From contig JADJRC010000032.1 in NCBI GenBank assembly GCA_016712415.1, positions 1 through 35,157 on the forward strand: a stretch of 35,157 bases of DNA, given 5' to 3'. The stretch is from Lewinellaceae bacterium. GTDB taxonomy: Bacteria > Bacteroidota > Bacteroidia > Chitinophagales > Saprospiraceae. Both the position numbers and the translations under genes were made by a program. Positions 22,872 through 33,728 of the stretch are shown here, one piece after another. Positions within the stretch are counted from its first letter, which is position 1, and each line of letters begins with the position of its first letter. The notes under the pieces were generated by a model, which saw nothing but the letters and a program-made list of their open reading frames with translations, was not told the origin of the DNA and did not search any database.

Positions 22872-25344
22872 AGCAAAAATGTTTGATTGTCAGTTGTTGC
22901 GGCATTCCGGTCGCCGGACCTGACGCCTTCGGCGGATTGGCGGCGGATCGGAACTTTACGGTAAAAAATGCGGCGTTGTCTTCCACCATTACCGGGCGTT
23001 CGCCCAGCAGCCGGTAGCGGTGTACCAGGCTTTGCAGGCCAAAATGGGTGCTGGGTTCGGGTTTTATTTTGGGTTGAATATTATTGCGCACCACGACGTA
23101 GTTGTCGTTTTCAGCAAAAATTTCGATGGTAAGGGGCCGCGATGCAGAAATGACGTTGTGTTTGACGGCATTTTCCACCAGCATCTGCAGGGCCAGGGGC
23201 ATGATCAGGCCTGCATGCCCGTTCAGCCGGTCTACGAGGCGGAACCCATCTTCATAGCGTTTCTTCAGCAGGAAATCGAAACTGCGCACCAGTTCCATCT
23301 CCTCTTGCAGGGTAATGAAATCGCGTTCCCGGTATGCGATGATGCTGCGGTAAAAATCGGACAAATGCTCGACATATTCCACGGCTACTTTCGGGTTTTC
23401 CTCGATGATAGTGATGAGGGTGTTGAAACTGTTGAACAAAAAGTGCGGGTTGATCTGGCTTTTCAGCGCGGCAAACTGCGACTCAACCCGTTCGCGCTTC
23501 AATTGGGCCACGCGCTGCAGCCGCCCTTCCCGTATCCTGATGAACAGATAGATCAGGCCCGCGACAGCAGCCATACTCAACAACACAAACCACCACTGCG
23601 ACCAGAAAGGAGGTCGTATGGTAAACGACCACGACGCTTCCGGTACGTTCTCGAAATTGCCGTGTTCGCTCGTCTGCACGCGAAAGGTGTAATCGCCGGG
23701 CGGCAGACTCGGATAGGAAGCGAGGTGGTCTTTCGATACCTTCCAGTCGGGATCCAGGCCTTCCAGCCGGTAGCGGTAGCGCACCGATTCAGGGTCGGTG
23801 TACCACAAGCCGGTGAAGTTGAAAATAAAGTAGTTCTGATCGTAGGGGAAGACGCTGTTCGCCATAAAATCGATCGGCTGCGGAAACACCGAAACCGAGG
23901 CACACCCGTGCGTGGCTGTCGAGAAAACCTTGTATATGTAGCCCGTACCCAGTTCGCTTTGCTGCGAGAGGCTTTTGTAGCGTCCCGGTTCGCGTAAATC
24001 CATGGCTGTCACGCCGCCAAGTGTGGCGATCCAGACCTTTTCTCTGTTGCCGTCGATAGACAAGACGCTGCCGTTGAAAGGCCGCTTCGCTCGGTCAGCC
24101 GGCGCAGGACTTTACCCGATGCATCAACCACGAACACCCCTTCGCCAAAGGTGCCGGCCCAGATACTGCCGTCGGCGGGCGATTCCCACAACGTGATCAC
24201 GTTATGTTTTCCGGGTAAAAGTTGACGAAAAACACCGTTTTCATTCAAAAAAAGGCCATCCTCGGTACCGACCCAAAGGCGATTGCGGTGATCGATCTGT
24301 ACGGCCTGAATATTGCCAAGAGGGGTAGATATGATACCGAAACGCACATTGGCTGAATAAACGGCGCCTTTGTCGCACACCACCCACAGCAGGCCTTCAC
24401 GGTCTTTGCACAGCGAGCGGATTTTCATGGCCGAGCGGACTGGCGTCGGGCATGGGCAGCGTTTCGCCGGAGACGAGGTTGAGCCTGAACAGGCCATTGG
24501 CCGAAGTACCGATCCACAGTTCGTTGCTGCCGAAAGCAGCCATGCTTACCACCGGCCCCTGCATCCAGCCAGCTGTCCGCAGATCAATAGCCTGTTTTGA
24601 CACATTATACCGGGAAGCGCCTTTTTCGTGTGTGCCGAGCCAAATGTTCCCGTGATGGTCTGCCAGCAGGGCAGTTATGATTTCGTCGGGCAGGCCATCT
24701 GAGGTAGTCAGGTTGCGCACCTGCTTTTTCCCTTGTCCCGACAAACTGCATATACTTGCGCCGGCGTCCGTTCCTGCCCAGATATTACCCGCCGCGTCGC
24801 AGGCCAGCGCATAAATATCGTCGCCGGAAAGTCCGTCGTCGGAGGCGCTGAATTGATACAGGCGTTCATTTTTCAAACAATATACCCCCCCTCTCCGTGG
24901 GTCGCGATCCAAAGGCCGCCCGCGTTGTCGGCTGAAAAGCCGTGATCGGTTTATGCGGTGTACCCTCTTCGGGTTCCCATGCCTGAAGGGTTGCGAGGTA
25001 TTTCTTGCCCGGGCTGCTTGCCTCCGACGGAATACGCTGTTAAGAGGAATGAAACCGATCGATCCCTGCTCAAACCCGACCCAAATACGACCGCCCCACT
25101 CGTACATCGCGCTGACGGGACCCGCCGGGAAACTATCGGGCAGGCCAATAGCCTGGTAGGTAAGTCCGTCGTAACGATACAGGCCATCGCGGGAACCAAA
25201 CCACATCCAGCCATTGCTGTCCTGAAAAGCCACTGTCATCTGAACATTCCAGATACCCTTTGCCTCGCGGAGGCGAAAAACCGGGGTCTGTGCCTGCGCA
25301 AGGCTGCAGGCGAACAGGAGCAGTATGGCGCTTAATTTATTCAA
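22852..25344 (-). CDS. Propeller-sensor histidine kinase (Reg_prop, Y_Y_Y, LytS-type kinase), frame-disrupted
   Basis: Domains in order: signal peptide (SAILLLFACSLAQAQ), a periplasmic beta-propeller made of ligand-sensor repeats (MWFGSRDGLYRYDGLTY, NIWAGTDAG, NIWLGTHEKGASRYN, RLWVGTEDGLF), a Y_Y_Y domain (YRYRLEGLDPDW, PPGDYTFRVQTSEHG), one membrane helix (WWFVLLSMAAVAGLIYLFI), and a His_kinase domain with QINPHFLFNSFNTL (phospho-His) and MLVENAVKHN (N box). It senses an extracellular signal and phosphorylates the adjacent LytTR regulator. The frame is clean from 22852 to about 24085. It then breaks near 24085, 24425, 24891 (a run of seven C) and again between 24950 and 25100. Each is repairable with one or two bases. 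It follows the YceI-like gene by 13 bp. Confidence 0.88.
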
Positions 25345-25357
25345 GGTAAGGGTGTTA

Positions 25358-25958
25358 TTAGTTTTTTTGAAGTTCGGCGTCTACAGTAACCTCTATTACT
25401 TCGGCAATTTTCTGGTATACAATTTTTGGAATGGTAATGTTGTGATCGCTCAGGGGCACGGTAAACGACGACTGGACGTGTATTTTATCGCCGTCAATTT
25501 CCATCTCGCCCTTGATGATCCGTTCCTGCTCCATGCCGTGTATCGTCAGTTTGCCTTTAGCCCGAATGGAATATGTACCGTTTTTCTGAAAATCTACGTC
25601 TTCGATAATCTTACCCGTGAAACTGGCCTTGGGGTATGATTTGCTTTCCATGTAATTCTCGTTGAAATGTTCGCGTTGCAGCGGGCTGTTGAACCTCGAA
25701 CGATTTCACGTCTACCGTCCATGCAAAGGTTTGTTTTTCAGGATCAATCAGGCCGCGCAATTTCTTGCTTTTCGCCTGAATGAGTTCCAGCGGTGCGTCC
25801 GATTTGAAACTTACCTTGCCGTTTTCACACTTGTACAAATCCGTTTCCCCTGCCGGCAGGTGATATGCCTCCAGACTGCGAACCACCCATTCGGGCGATA
25901 CAAAACCGGGGAGCCAGCCCCCCACTGCCAGCATCAAAACTACAGCTGTCGTTTTCAT
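25358..25958 (-). CDS. YceI-like periplasmic lipid-binding protein (one frameshift)
   Basis: A signal peptide (VVLMLAVGGWLPGFV) is followed by a lipocalin-like YceI pattern: GKVSFKSDAPLELIQAKSKK, LRGLIDPEKQTFAWTVDVKS, then in the next frame ENYMESKSYPKASFTGKI, KGKLTIHGMEQERIIKG and EMEIDGDKIHVQSSFTVPL. YceI proteins bind isoprenoid-type lipids in the periplasm and respond to stress. The frame switch lies near 25655 (FQRE to ENYMES) and needs a single-base change. About 200 residues, the normal length. It stands first in a run with the sensor kinase and response regulator (13 bp to the kinase start), so it may be an accessory or a target of that pathway. Confidence 0.82.
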
Positions 25959-26074
25959 AGTTAATTCCGATTAGATGTGGGGTGAAAATACGGAATTATT
26001 TGCGACCAGCACGGCAGAATACTGACTGAATGGGCAAAAAAGGGTAGTGAAACCGGTATTTTAGCACCCTTTCG

Positions 26075-29000
26075 TTATTGTTTTACAAATCTTTGCCCCG
26101 ACCGTCCGGATTCGTTTTCCAATACCAGGTAATACATGCCCGGTGGCAGGCTTTCTACCGGCAATTCCCATATTCCGCCGGTTGCTGCAGCCAGTGCGCC
26201 CCCGGTGTGGGCTACCCTGCCCGTTGCGTCGAAAATACGCCAGCGCGTATCTGTCTGAGCCTGTCCGCTCCATACCATTCGGAGCGTTTCGCCGACGGGG
26301 TTTGGGTATAGTTTCAGTAAAGATGCCCCGCCATTATTCTGACCGCCTGTAGTCGACACCACGCTATCGGGTACAAAGGCTACATCTATCTCTTCGTATT
26401 GTCCCTGCACCATGTTGAACACGGTTGTTTGTCCCCCGGCATCCAATCCGTAGCCCGGCCGCAAGGGTATGGAACTGAACGAGTGCAGAAAAACGAGGAA
26501 ATACTGCCCCGGCGACACCAGCGAAAACCCGTACCTGCCGTCGGAGGCGGTCATTTTAGCGCCAACCAGCGTAGTATCGGCACTGTACAGCAGCACGGTA
26601 ATGTCTGCAAGCAAAGGTTCCGTCACATCCTGCTGATCGTCCGCGTTTTCGTCGAGCCATACGTCGCCACCCAGGGCGATGGATAATACGGTCCAGGCCA
26701 TGTCAAGTTTCTTGTGTTCGCCGTCGGCGAGCGCCTGGGTCGGCGTCAGGCCATCGCCGTCCACGTTCTGAACGGGTATAAATACATCGGAGGTAGGCGG
26801 CAGGCTGACGCGCAGGTAATAAATCCCGGGAGGCAGATCGGCAAACAGGTAGTGCCCGTTTGCGACCGTTGTGGTGCTTGCGAGCAGACTGTCGGTCACG
26901 GCGTCGAAGAGTCGGACTGTCGCGCCGGCGAAGGTCGGCTCGCCCTGTTCCCAAAATCCGTTGTTGTTGCCGTCGAGCCCCACAGAGCCTTCAATAGACC
27001 CCGAAAAGATGTTTTGCGGAGGATACAGCTGTCGTTTGGGCACGATCTGCTGCACCTGGTGGGCGCTGCTCCAGGAGAGCTGTACGAGCGCCCCGCCGCC
27101 GATTTCCAGAAATTCAAGCCGGAGTCGGTATTTCTTCCCCGCCTCCAGGGTTATGCTGCCCGCGTTATTCATCGGCGGTTGAGGCTGCCACTTGTCTATG
27201 ATGAGCGAATCGTTGACCCAAAGCCGGCAACCGTCGTCGCTGAAAACGGTAAAGGTGTATGTTTCGGAAAACAAAGGGCTCCACAAAACCCGTCCAGCGG
27301 GCAGTGAAATAGTTGGCAGGCACGCTCACATCCGGAGAGCCGTCGCCCCAGTTGAAATTAACCGTAGTATCCGTTCCCGGGTCAGAACAGGCGGCTCATC
27401 CAGGTCGCCCTCGGGGTCGATGAAATATTGACCCTGCAGCCCTGTTCCGGTACCCAGGGTGTAGGTATTGAAAAAAGCTTCCATGGCCACCGGCGTTTCC
27501 GGCGTGGCAAAAGCGATCAACGGGTCGGTGCTGCCGTCGTGCCAATGGTCAAACAGGTACACCGTGTTGCCCAATTGCTGTATTTCCGGCGCCTGAATCG
27601 TCCTCACCATCCCCACAACGCTTTCAAAGAAGGCCGGCAGCGGGCGGATCTGACCGTCGACATTCAGGGCAATACCCGCCGGGCCTGCCACGGAGATATC
27701 CGTTTTAACGGGCTGCACATCGCGCCAAACCGTTTTTTCAAATCCCTGCGTATCGCGGGCTGTGAGGTATATCCGGAAAAAAACATCGGTCGAGGTCTCC
27801 CCGACAACCGGCACTATAAATTCGCCCGATGCCGTGCCCGAAGTAAAAGGCAGGGCCGGGTGCGTATGTGACTCGTGGTGGAGGTCGATGCGCCACGACA
27901 GGGCGGCCTGCGGGCAGAATGCCTTCTTCGGGGTCGGATGCCTGACCGGAAAAATGCAGGGTATCGCCGCCCCGGTATTGCATATCCGTGAGCGGGAGCA
28001 GTATTTCCGGTACCGGCCGCTTGTTAGACGACACCCCCGTCAGGGCGGTTTGACTGGTGTCGGCGCCAAGGTATTTTCTGCAATGCAATATACCACGCCG
28101 CCGCTGTCGGCCGGCGACAGGTTGTCGAGCGACAGGAGCGGTCCGTCGGCGCCGGCGACTGCCGCGCCGTTGCGGTACCACTGGTAGGTGATCGGTTGCG
28201 TCCCGAATGCCTGCGCCTGGAAGGTTGCCGACTCTCCTCGGCCACCAGTACCGACTGCGGGTGCGCGGTAAACAACGGAGCGCCCTCCTGCCCAGAACAC
28301 CCGCCAGAGCGTTCCCTCCGTGCTGGCTGTATTGTCCGTTTCAGAGCCTCCGCCCAGCCCTGCGCGCGAGGTAGTAGAGTTCGCCGTCGGGTGTGGGCAA
28401 CAGGCTCACCGGCCGGTCGATACCGGTAGCAAAGAGCCTGAAAGCGTGCCCGTTGCCGGGTCGAGCATCCTGATCCAGCCCTGGCAGTAATCGGCGAAGA
28501 AAAACTTTCCCCGGTACTGCCGGTACCAGGTCGTTGTTGTGAAAGGCGAAGGCAGCGCCCACGATGGCGCAACCTCACTGTGGTTGTAGGCATATTTGGG
28601 ATCGGTAAAGGCAGGGTTGCCTGGAAGCGCCCTGGTAGAGTTTCCAGCCGTAGTTGCGCCGGGCGTCAGTTCATTTACTTCTTCCCAGGCTTCGGCGCCC
28701 ACATCGCTGAAATATATTTTTCCGGTGGCGGGTCGCAGGCCATGGAAAAGGGTTGCGCACGCCGTATGCGTAAATCGCGCGATTATTGCCCGACAACAGG
28801 CTGAAAAGGGATTGTCGGCAGGAATGGAGCCGTCGGATTCCAGGCGCAGGATTTTTCCCAGTACGGTATTCAGGCTCTGGGCATTGTCTGATTTGGCTCC
28901 GTCGCCGACACCGATGCCAACAAATTGTCGGGCCCGAACACCATTGCGCCGGCGTTGTGTATGCTGCCGCTGAGCGGGTCGAGATCCATCAATACCTGCT

Positions 29001-29381
29001 CGCTGCCCGGCACGGCAAAGTCGCCGTTGGCATGACCCGGCTGATGCGGTTGTGTTGTGCGCCTTTACGGTGTAATACAGGTACACCCAGGGGTTGTTTT
29101 CAAAATCGGGGTCTATGGCGATCCCGTTCAGCCCCTTTTCGTTGTAATCGTCGACCTGGAGCGTGAGGAAGGGCTGGCTGCGTAATACCCCGTCGTGGAA
29201 CAGCAATACCTGCCGTCTTTTGGGCCAGGAAAATACTGCCCCCGGGCGCATAGGCCATGCAGGTGGGATTTAGTCCTTCAGTGGCCAGTATCTGGGCAAA
29301 GCCTGCGGGAAGGGTGGTTTGTGCCGGAAGGTATTGAAGAACCGGGAAAAGGAGGCAAAGCATATAGCCGGACAGTCTCAT
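26075..29381 (-). CDS. Secreted sorbosone-dehydrogenase / Ig / PA14 / SdrD-like protein with T9SS tail (frame-disrupted)
   Basis: The underlying protein is about 1100 residues. Signal peptide: YMLCLLFPVLQYLPAQ. Then a glucose/sorbosone dehydrogenase propeller (GLNPTCMAYAPGGSIFLAQK, GLNGIAIDPDFENNPWVYLY, GKIYFSDVGAEAWEEVNEL, GKFFFADYCQGWIRMLDP), an Ig-like domain (FGTQPITYQWYRNGAAVAG), a PKD-like part (DTLHFSGQASDPEEG), a PA14 carbohydrate-binding domain (ETYTFTVFSDDGCRLWVNDS), two SdrD-B-like repeats (GLDGNNNGFWEQGEPTFAGA, GDVWLDENADDQQDVTEPLL), and a T9SS sorting domain (LKLYPNPVGETLRMVW to GQRFVKQ). It should be exported by the type IX system and act on sugars at the cell surface. The last 400 residues are one clean frame; upstream at least five frame changes lie between about 27300 and 29230. 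It starts 13 bp after the glycosyltransferase stop. Confidence 0.8.
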
Positions 29382-29394
29382 AAAGTGCTTTTTT

Positions 29395-31365
29395 TCAATT
29401 TTTTGAATAGTCGAACGACACGACAAAGTATTCATCAAAGTCCCCCGGCAACGCACAGGGCGAAACCGGGGTATAGGAAGTAACCGAAGGCGGAGCGTTG
29501 CGCAGGTTTTTCAAGTGGAATCCGTATCCGAAGAACACCGCTTTCATCCCGAAGACACTAAATCCCGACAACAGCACGCCCAGCATAATGAGGGCAAACG
29601 GCACGTACACCAGGCTCGGACAAAGCGGTTCTCCCATTTCAGGTGGTTGCATGATCGGAAGCAGCAGGAATGCCAGGCACAGCCCCATGAACGATATTTG
29701 AAACATCATCAGTGATGCTATGCCGAAAATCAGTCCGGTCAATATTTCAAACCCTGCACCAGGCGCGTGTCGGGATGGCTTTTCGAGAAAACTGTTGCCA
29801 CCCGGCGCCGATATTTTTCAGAAAACTTTTGGACGGTTTTGTCCCAGGTGTTCCGCTTGGTCCTGATCGCCGGTAACGAGGAAAAACGCCTTTCCGGAGA
29901 TCATGTAGGCCAGTACACCCATGCTGGAAAGCGGTGTGAGGGCTGCGCCCCATGGCGGTACTGTGGCTGAGAAAGCGGGAACAACTTGAGCGGCTGGGAG
30001 GCCAGTGCGACCACAACAAGAAGCACCGGGGCAAAGAATGTCAATATGGTGATGAGGTAAAAATCCCCAACTGTAGATGACTCCAAAACCGCCGTCGAGC
30101 GCGATGATAGGCAGACGGATTTTCGTTGTTACCGAGTACAAACGTCACGTCCTGATGATGTCCGAAAAATAACGCATGGCGATGTTGGCGTTCAGCATGA
30201 ACACGAAATACAAACAGCGTCAGCGGAAGATTAAGCGTGGAAAGAGGATATCCAGTTTTTCCGTCCACGAGATATTTTTGGCGCGAATAAGCCATTTCAT
30301 TTTTTTGCTCAGGAATTGGGAAGTGCCGCGTGTCCATTTCATGTGGCGGATACGAAAGCGCGTACTGAATCGGGAAAGTCTTCGTAGCAGATCACGTCTT
30401 CGAGAAAGCGGCCACGGTAACCCAGTTCGCGGGCATGGATGGCGAGCCAAGGTCTTCACTGACGATATCCGGGAAGCCGCCGATTTTTCCCAAACATCGC
30501 GACGCAGCAATGCGCCGTAACGAGGAACATGACAAATCGTAGTCGTTGCGCGGCGGCTGATACCATTTCCAGTGGATGTCGATGCCTACACCCAGCGATT
30601 TGGACAACGGTGAAGTCGAGTCGGGATTGGCGCGGTGGTTGGCCTGAACGAAACCGCAGGTCTCGGCTCGGTTTCAGCATGGTCACTGTTTTTGTCAGAA
30701 AATCCGTCGGCAGAATTTCGTCGGCGTCGGCAATTGAAGTAGAGCTCGTGTGCAAAGTTGGCGAGGCCGTAATTCATGTTGCCGGCCTTGAAGGCCTTGC
30801 GGTCGGGGCGCCGTACCACCCGTACCAGACCGGGGTACTGTGCGGCAAAGGCGTCGATCCGGTCTTCGAATTCCTGGCGCGACGAATCGTCGAGGATATA
30901 TACCGTATAATTCGGGTAGTTCTGCCGCACACAGGACACGACGCTTTCCTCCACAAAATCATTACATGTGGTGTACAGAATAGCGACCGGGGCTGGGCTG
31001 TTTTCACATTCGGCGTCAGGGCTGGGGACTTTTTTGCCCAACAACCCGTACAGGGTAGCAAAGGAAACCACTCCCAAATTGTACATTCCGTACAGCCACG
31101 CGAAGTCGATAGAAGAAGATAAATGTCGAGGATCGCCATGCGGCCCGGGGACGCCATAGGTCATATCGAGCAGCATCAGCAGGCGCGGCTGGAACCAAAT
31201 GAGCGAAGCGATCCACGCCGTGAAATGGTGATGTACATCGCGGGACTGGGCGCGGCTGCCATTTGGCGCACGGAAGTATCCGATACCTGAAGAGCCTGCG
31301 GACGAACTGTTTTTAGAGGGATAGACAGCTTGAGCAATGGATCGGGTTGTATTTTTGGATGACAT
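29395..31365 (-). CDS. Family 2 glycosyltransferase, cellulose-synthase-like (frame-disrupted)
   Basis: The reassembled protein of about 650 residues has N-terminal membrane helices (near IASLIWFQPRLLMLLDMTYG and LGVVSFATLYGLLG) and a GT-A domain: VAILYTTCNDFVEESVVSCV, VYILDDSSRQEFEDRIDAF (nucleotide Asp), RRPDRKAFKAGNMNYGLANF and, in other frames, IADADEILPTDF (DxD), WEKIGGFPDIVSED (base Asp) and RIRHMKWTRGTSQFLSKK (a QxxRW-like site, here RHMKW). A C-terminal membrane block follows (LIFGIASLMMFQISFMGLCL). It would polymerise and export a polysaccharide from a UDP-sugar, as in BcsA or OpgH relatives. The N-terminal 220 residues are one clean frame (30700-31365); most of the remainder is broken by indels. 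It is followed by a T9SS protein that may bind the product. Confidence 0.8.
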
Positions 31366-31443
31366 GATGATTATGTTTGATCCGCAGCGGATGGTTTACG
31401 AATAGAATTGGCAGAGCGAGGATATGATTCACGCCGGAACATA

Positions 31444-32720
31444 TTATTTCTCCAGTCGCAGTTTTACACCGGCCGCCAGGGCGGTCAGTTCGTCGAACGG
31501 CGCCTTTTTCCCAGCGCGCACGGATAGGCTTGGCCCCATACCGTCTGGCTGAAGGGGCAGGATGACCGTCGCGTAGCCGCCGAAGATGTTGTCTTTTTCT
31601 ACGTCGCTACCCACGCCCGCTTTGCCGAACAAGGCACCAAGGTTGAGTTCGTAGCCCTTGTCCAGTGCGAAACTGGTTGTTCAGCAGGAATCGATTCTCC
31701 GGGCGCGGCGGCGCATTTTCCACACGCGAATTGCGGTAGTAAGGCTCTACGGCATACCCTTTCGTCACCGGAATCGGACGCTTGCATAAAACCAAGCCAT
31801 TCGTGGGGCATTTTGTTGCCAACTTTTAAGAAACCGCCGCGCTTTGATGCTGAGGGGCTGGACAGGAAATAGACCTGTAACAATGTTGTGACCTGTTGGG
31901 TAACGTTGTCGGGCAGGATGCGGTGCCAATGTTGAAAGCGGCTGGTGGGGCGGTTGTTCGGGGCATTGATGGCGCGGAAGTAAATCCCACCGCCCCCTGA
32001 TTCGTGCTGCAAGAGAGCGGATCAAGGGTGGTTATCGTGCTTCAGGAACATACGCAGTTTGCGCGCCACCTGTCCGGTGAAATATGCCGTTGCGCAGGTT
32101 GAAACTGCCCATGCCGCCGGTCCGAGAATATGTGGTCCGGATATCCAGTTCGAGTGGGCGGCAATACCATAGGTGTTTCCAGCAACTGATTGGCGACGCG
32201 GCTGGTAGGAGTCGATCTGGGGGAGCAGGCAACGCAACGCTTTTTTTGATTTCACTTTCGATCAGGCCCGCGATTGTGCAAGCGCGATATAGTACTCGAT
32301 CTCGCCCGGGTACTTTCAGGATCGGTTTCTCAAAATAATCGTAGCCACCAACCCGTTGCCTTGCCAAGAAAGTAGAGCGAGCCGCGCCACCCCGACTCTA
32401 CGTGCCGGGTTGAAGCGTTTACAAGGCGCCTGGAAAGATACTTGGCCGCAACCCCCCGCCCCGACCAGGCGACGTTCAGCAACCTTGCCGGCCAGGGCGT
32501 CTGCATTTTCGAAGTTAATGGCCCAGCCACGGCCTCGAGAAGCATGCTGATACCGCGCCTACGTGGTGTTTGTTCCACAGGCAATTGCCCAAGCTTTAAT
32601 CAGCGCCTGGAGGTTATCCGGGTTCTTTGCCAGCGCGGCGTTGTGGCTACCCAGCTTCAAAATGCTGACCCGCTTCAAACCGGGCACCCGCAACTAAGCC
32701 AGATCCACCTGCGCCCGCAG
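31444..32720 (-). CDS. Probable TPR/outer-membrane protein next to the glycosyltransferase (heavily frame-disrupted)
   Basis: No single frame spans the region, but consistent pieces follow in order on the minus strand. First comes a TPR-like helix (AALAKNPDNLQALIKAWAIA, near 32590-32660). Then come helical YPGEIEYYIALAQSR and ESEIKKALRCLLPQIDSYQP, and strand-rich pieces GIYFRAINAPNN, EYELNLGALFGKAG, NIFGGYATVILPLQPDG and PSLSVRAGKK, ending with AAGVKLRLEK at 31444. TPR repeats followed by a beta-strand-rich C-terminus is the layout of BcsC/PgaA-like exporters of polysaccharides, which would fit the GT2 gene 79 bp downstream. That role is inferred. I cannot give a true start codon. Confidence 0.4.
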
Positions 32721-33728
32721 CACTATATATCAAAATAAAAAATTGTTGATGAATGGCGACATATACATTCCTTTGTGTGTTTGATTACCACAGCACAAAC
32801 ATTCCCAAAATTTTTCTGTAATAAAAATGAAATGACCTGAATCGGTCGGATCCCGCTTTGAACAGGCAGGAAGGCAAAGCCACTCAGAACAACGCCTCCA
32901 CACACTGAGCCTCTATCTGGAAAGATCATGGCCCCGTCGCGGATGGTCTTTTCCAGGAAGGCTCGGCGCAGCAACACCTGCCCCATCCCATAGCCGGCGC
33001 GAGGGCTGTACCTGCTGCCGGCCCTCACCCAGCCATACCCTCCGCCGAGCAGCGAAACGTATCAGCCCGATCACTTACCATACCTGTTTTCGAGGAAAGA
33101 TCGGCTTCGAGGCGGGTTGTCGTTTACAACCCTGTCTTTCCGGGCCTGAACCGGGGTCGTACCACCCTTCCATCGGGTAGTGGGCCAGCGCAGCGCTTTC
33201 CGGGTTGCCGGTGTTGTACCAATTGCCGGAAGGCATCCGAATGTCACCTTGGGGCTTCCGGCGCCAGCGCCTCCACCAGCGCCGCGTCGTTGCAGTTGTT
33301 TTGGGCAGCGACCGCCCCACGTTCCGCCTGCGGTATTCCCGCGACATCGGCCATCCGAAAGTTTGAACGGCTTTACGGGAGCGCAGGCGTAAAATCGCCT
33401 TTGAACTCCAGCCACGACGACCAGGCAAACGGTTTCGCCGTATTTCCGGTCAAAAGCGGCGGCGTTTTATGGATGGGATCAATGGCGAGCGACAACCGCG
33501 GCTTTTAGGATGCCTACCCGACCGCTTTCGGGTGGAAAGGCACGGTGATGCATCGGGCGGGCTTTCCGGAAAATCCCCTGGGTTTTGTACAGGGCCTCTG
33601 TATCATAAAGCGGGAACTAAAGATATCTGCGGTAAAAGGGCATTCTCTTCCGGGCCGGGTCAAGGGTGGGCGTGTTTTTCGTCACTTCGATTGCTTTCCT
33701 GGTTGACCATTGGTGCCTTGTGCGTTTG
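32721..33728 (-). other. Unresolved region with broken reading frames
   Basis: About 1 kb with no gene I can reconstruct. Around 32740-32850 it is AT-rich and looks intergenic. Between 33070 and 33650 minus-strand pieces such as NWYNTGNPESAALAHYPMEG, AWSSWLEFKGDF and NDAALVEALAPEAP look coding but switch frame every 50-150 bp. They may be the C-terminal part of the helicase upstream or a separate gene. No RNA gene or repeat is seen. Confidence 0.35.

Noticed and set aside
24885..24891. Run of seven C at a frame break in the sensor kinase, resembling a phase-variation tract
   Set aside because: Several non-homopolymer frame breaks occur in the same gene and neighbours, so general indel error explains it better.
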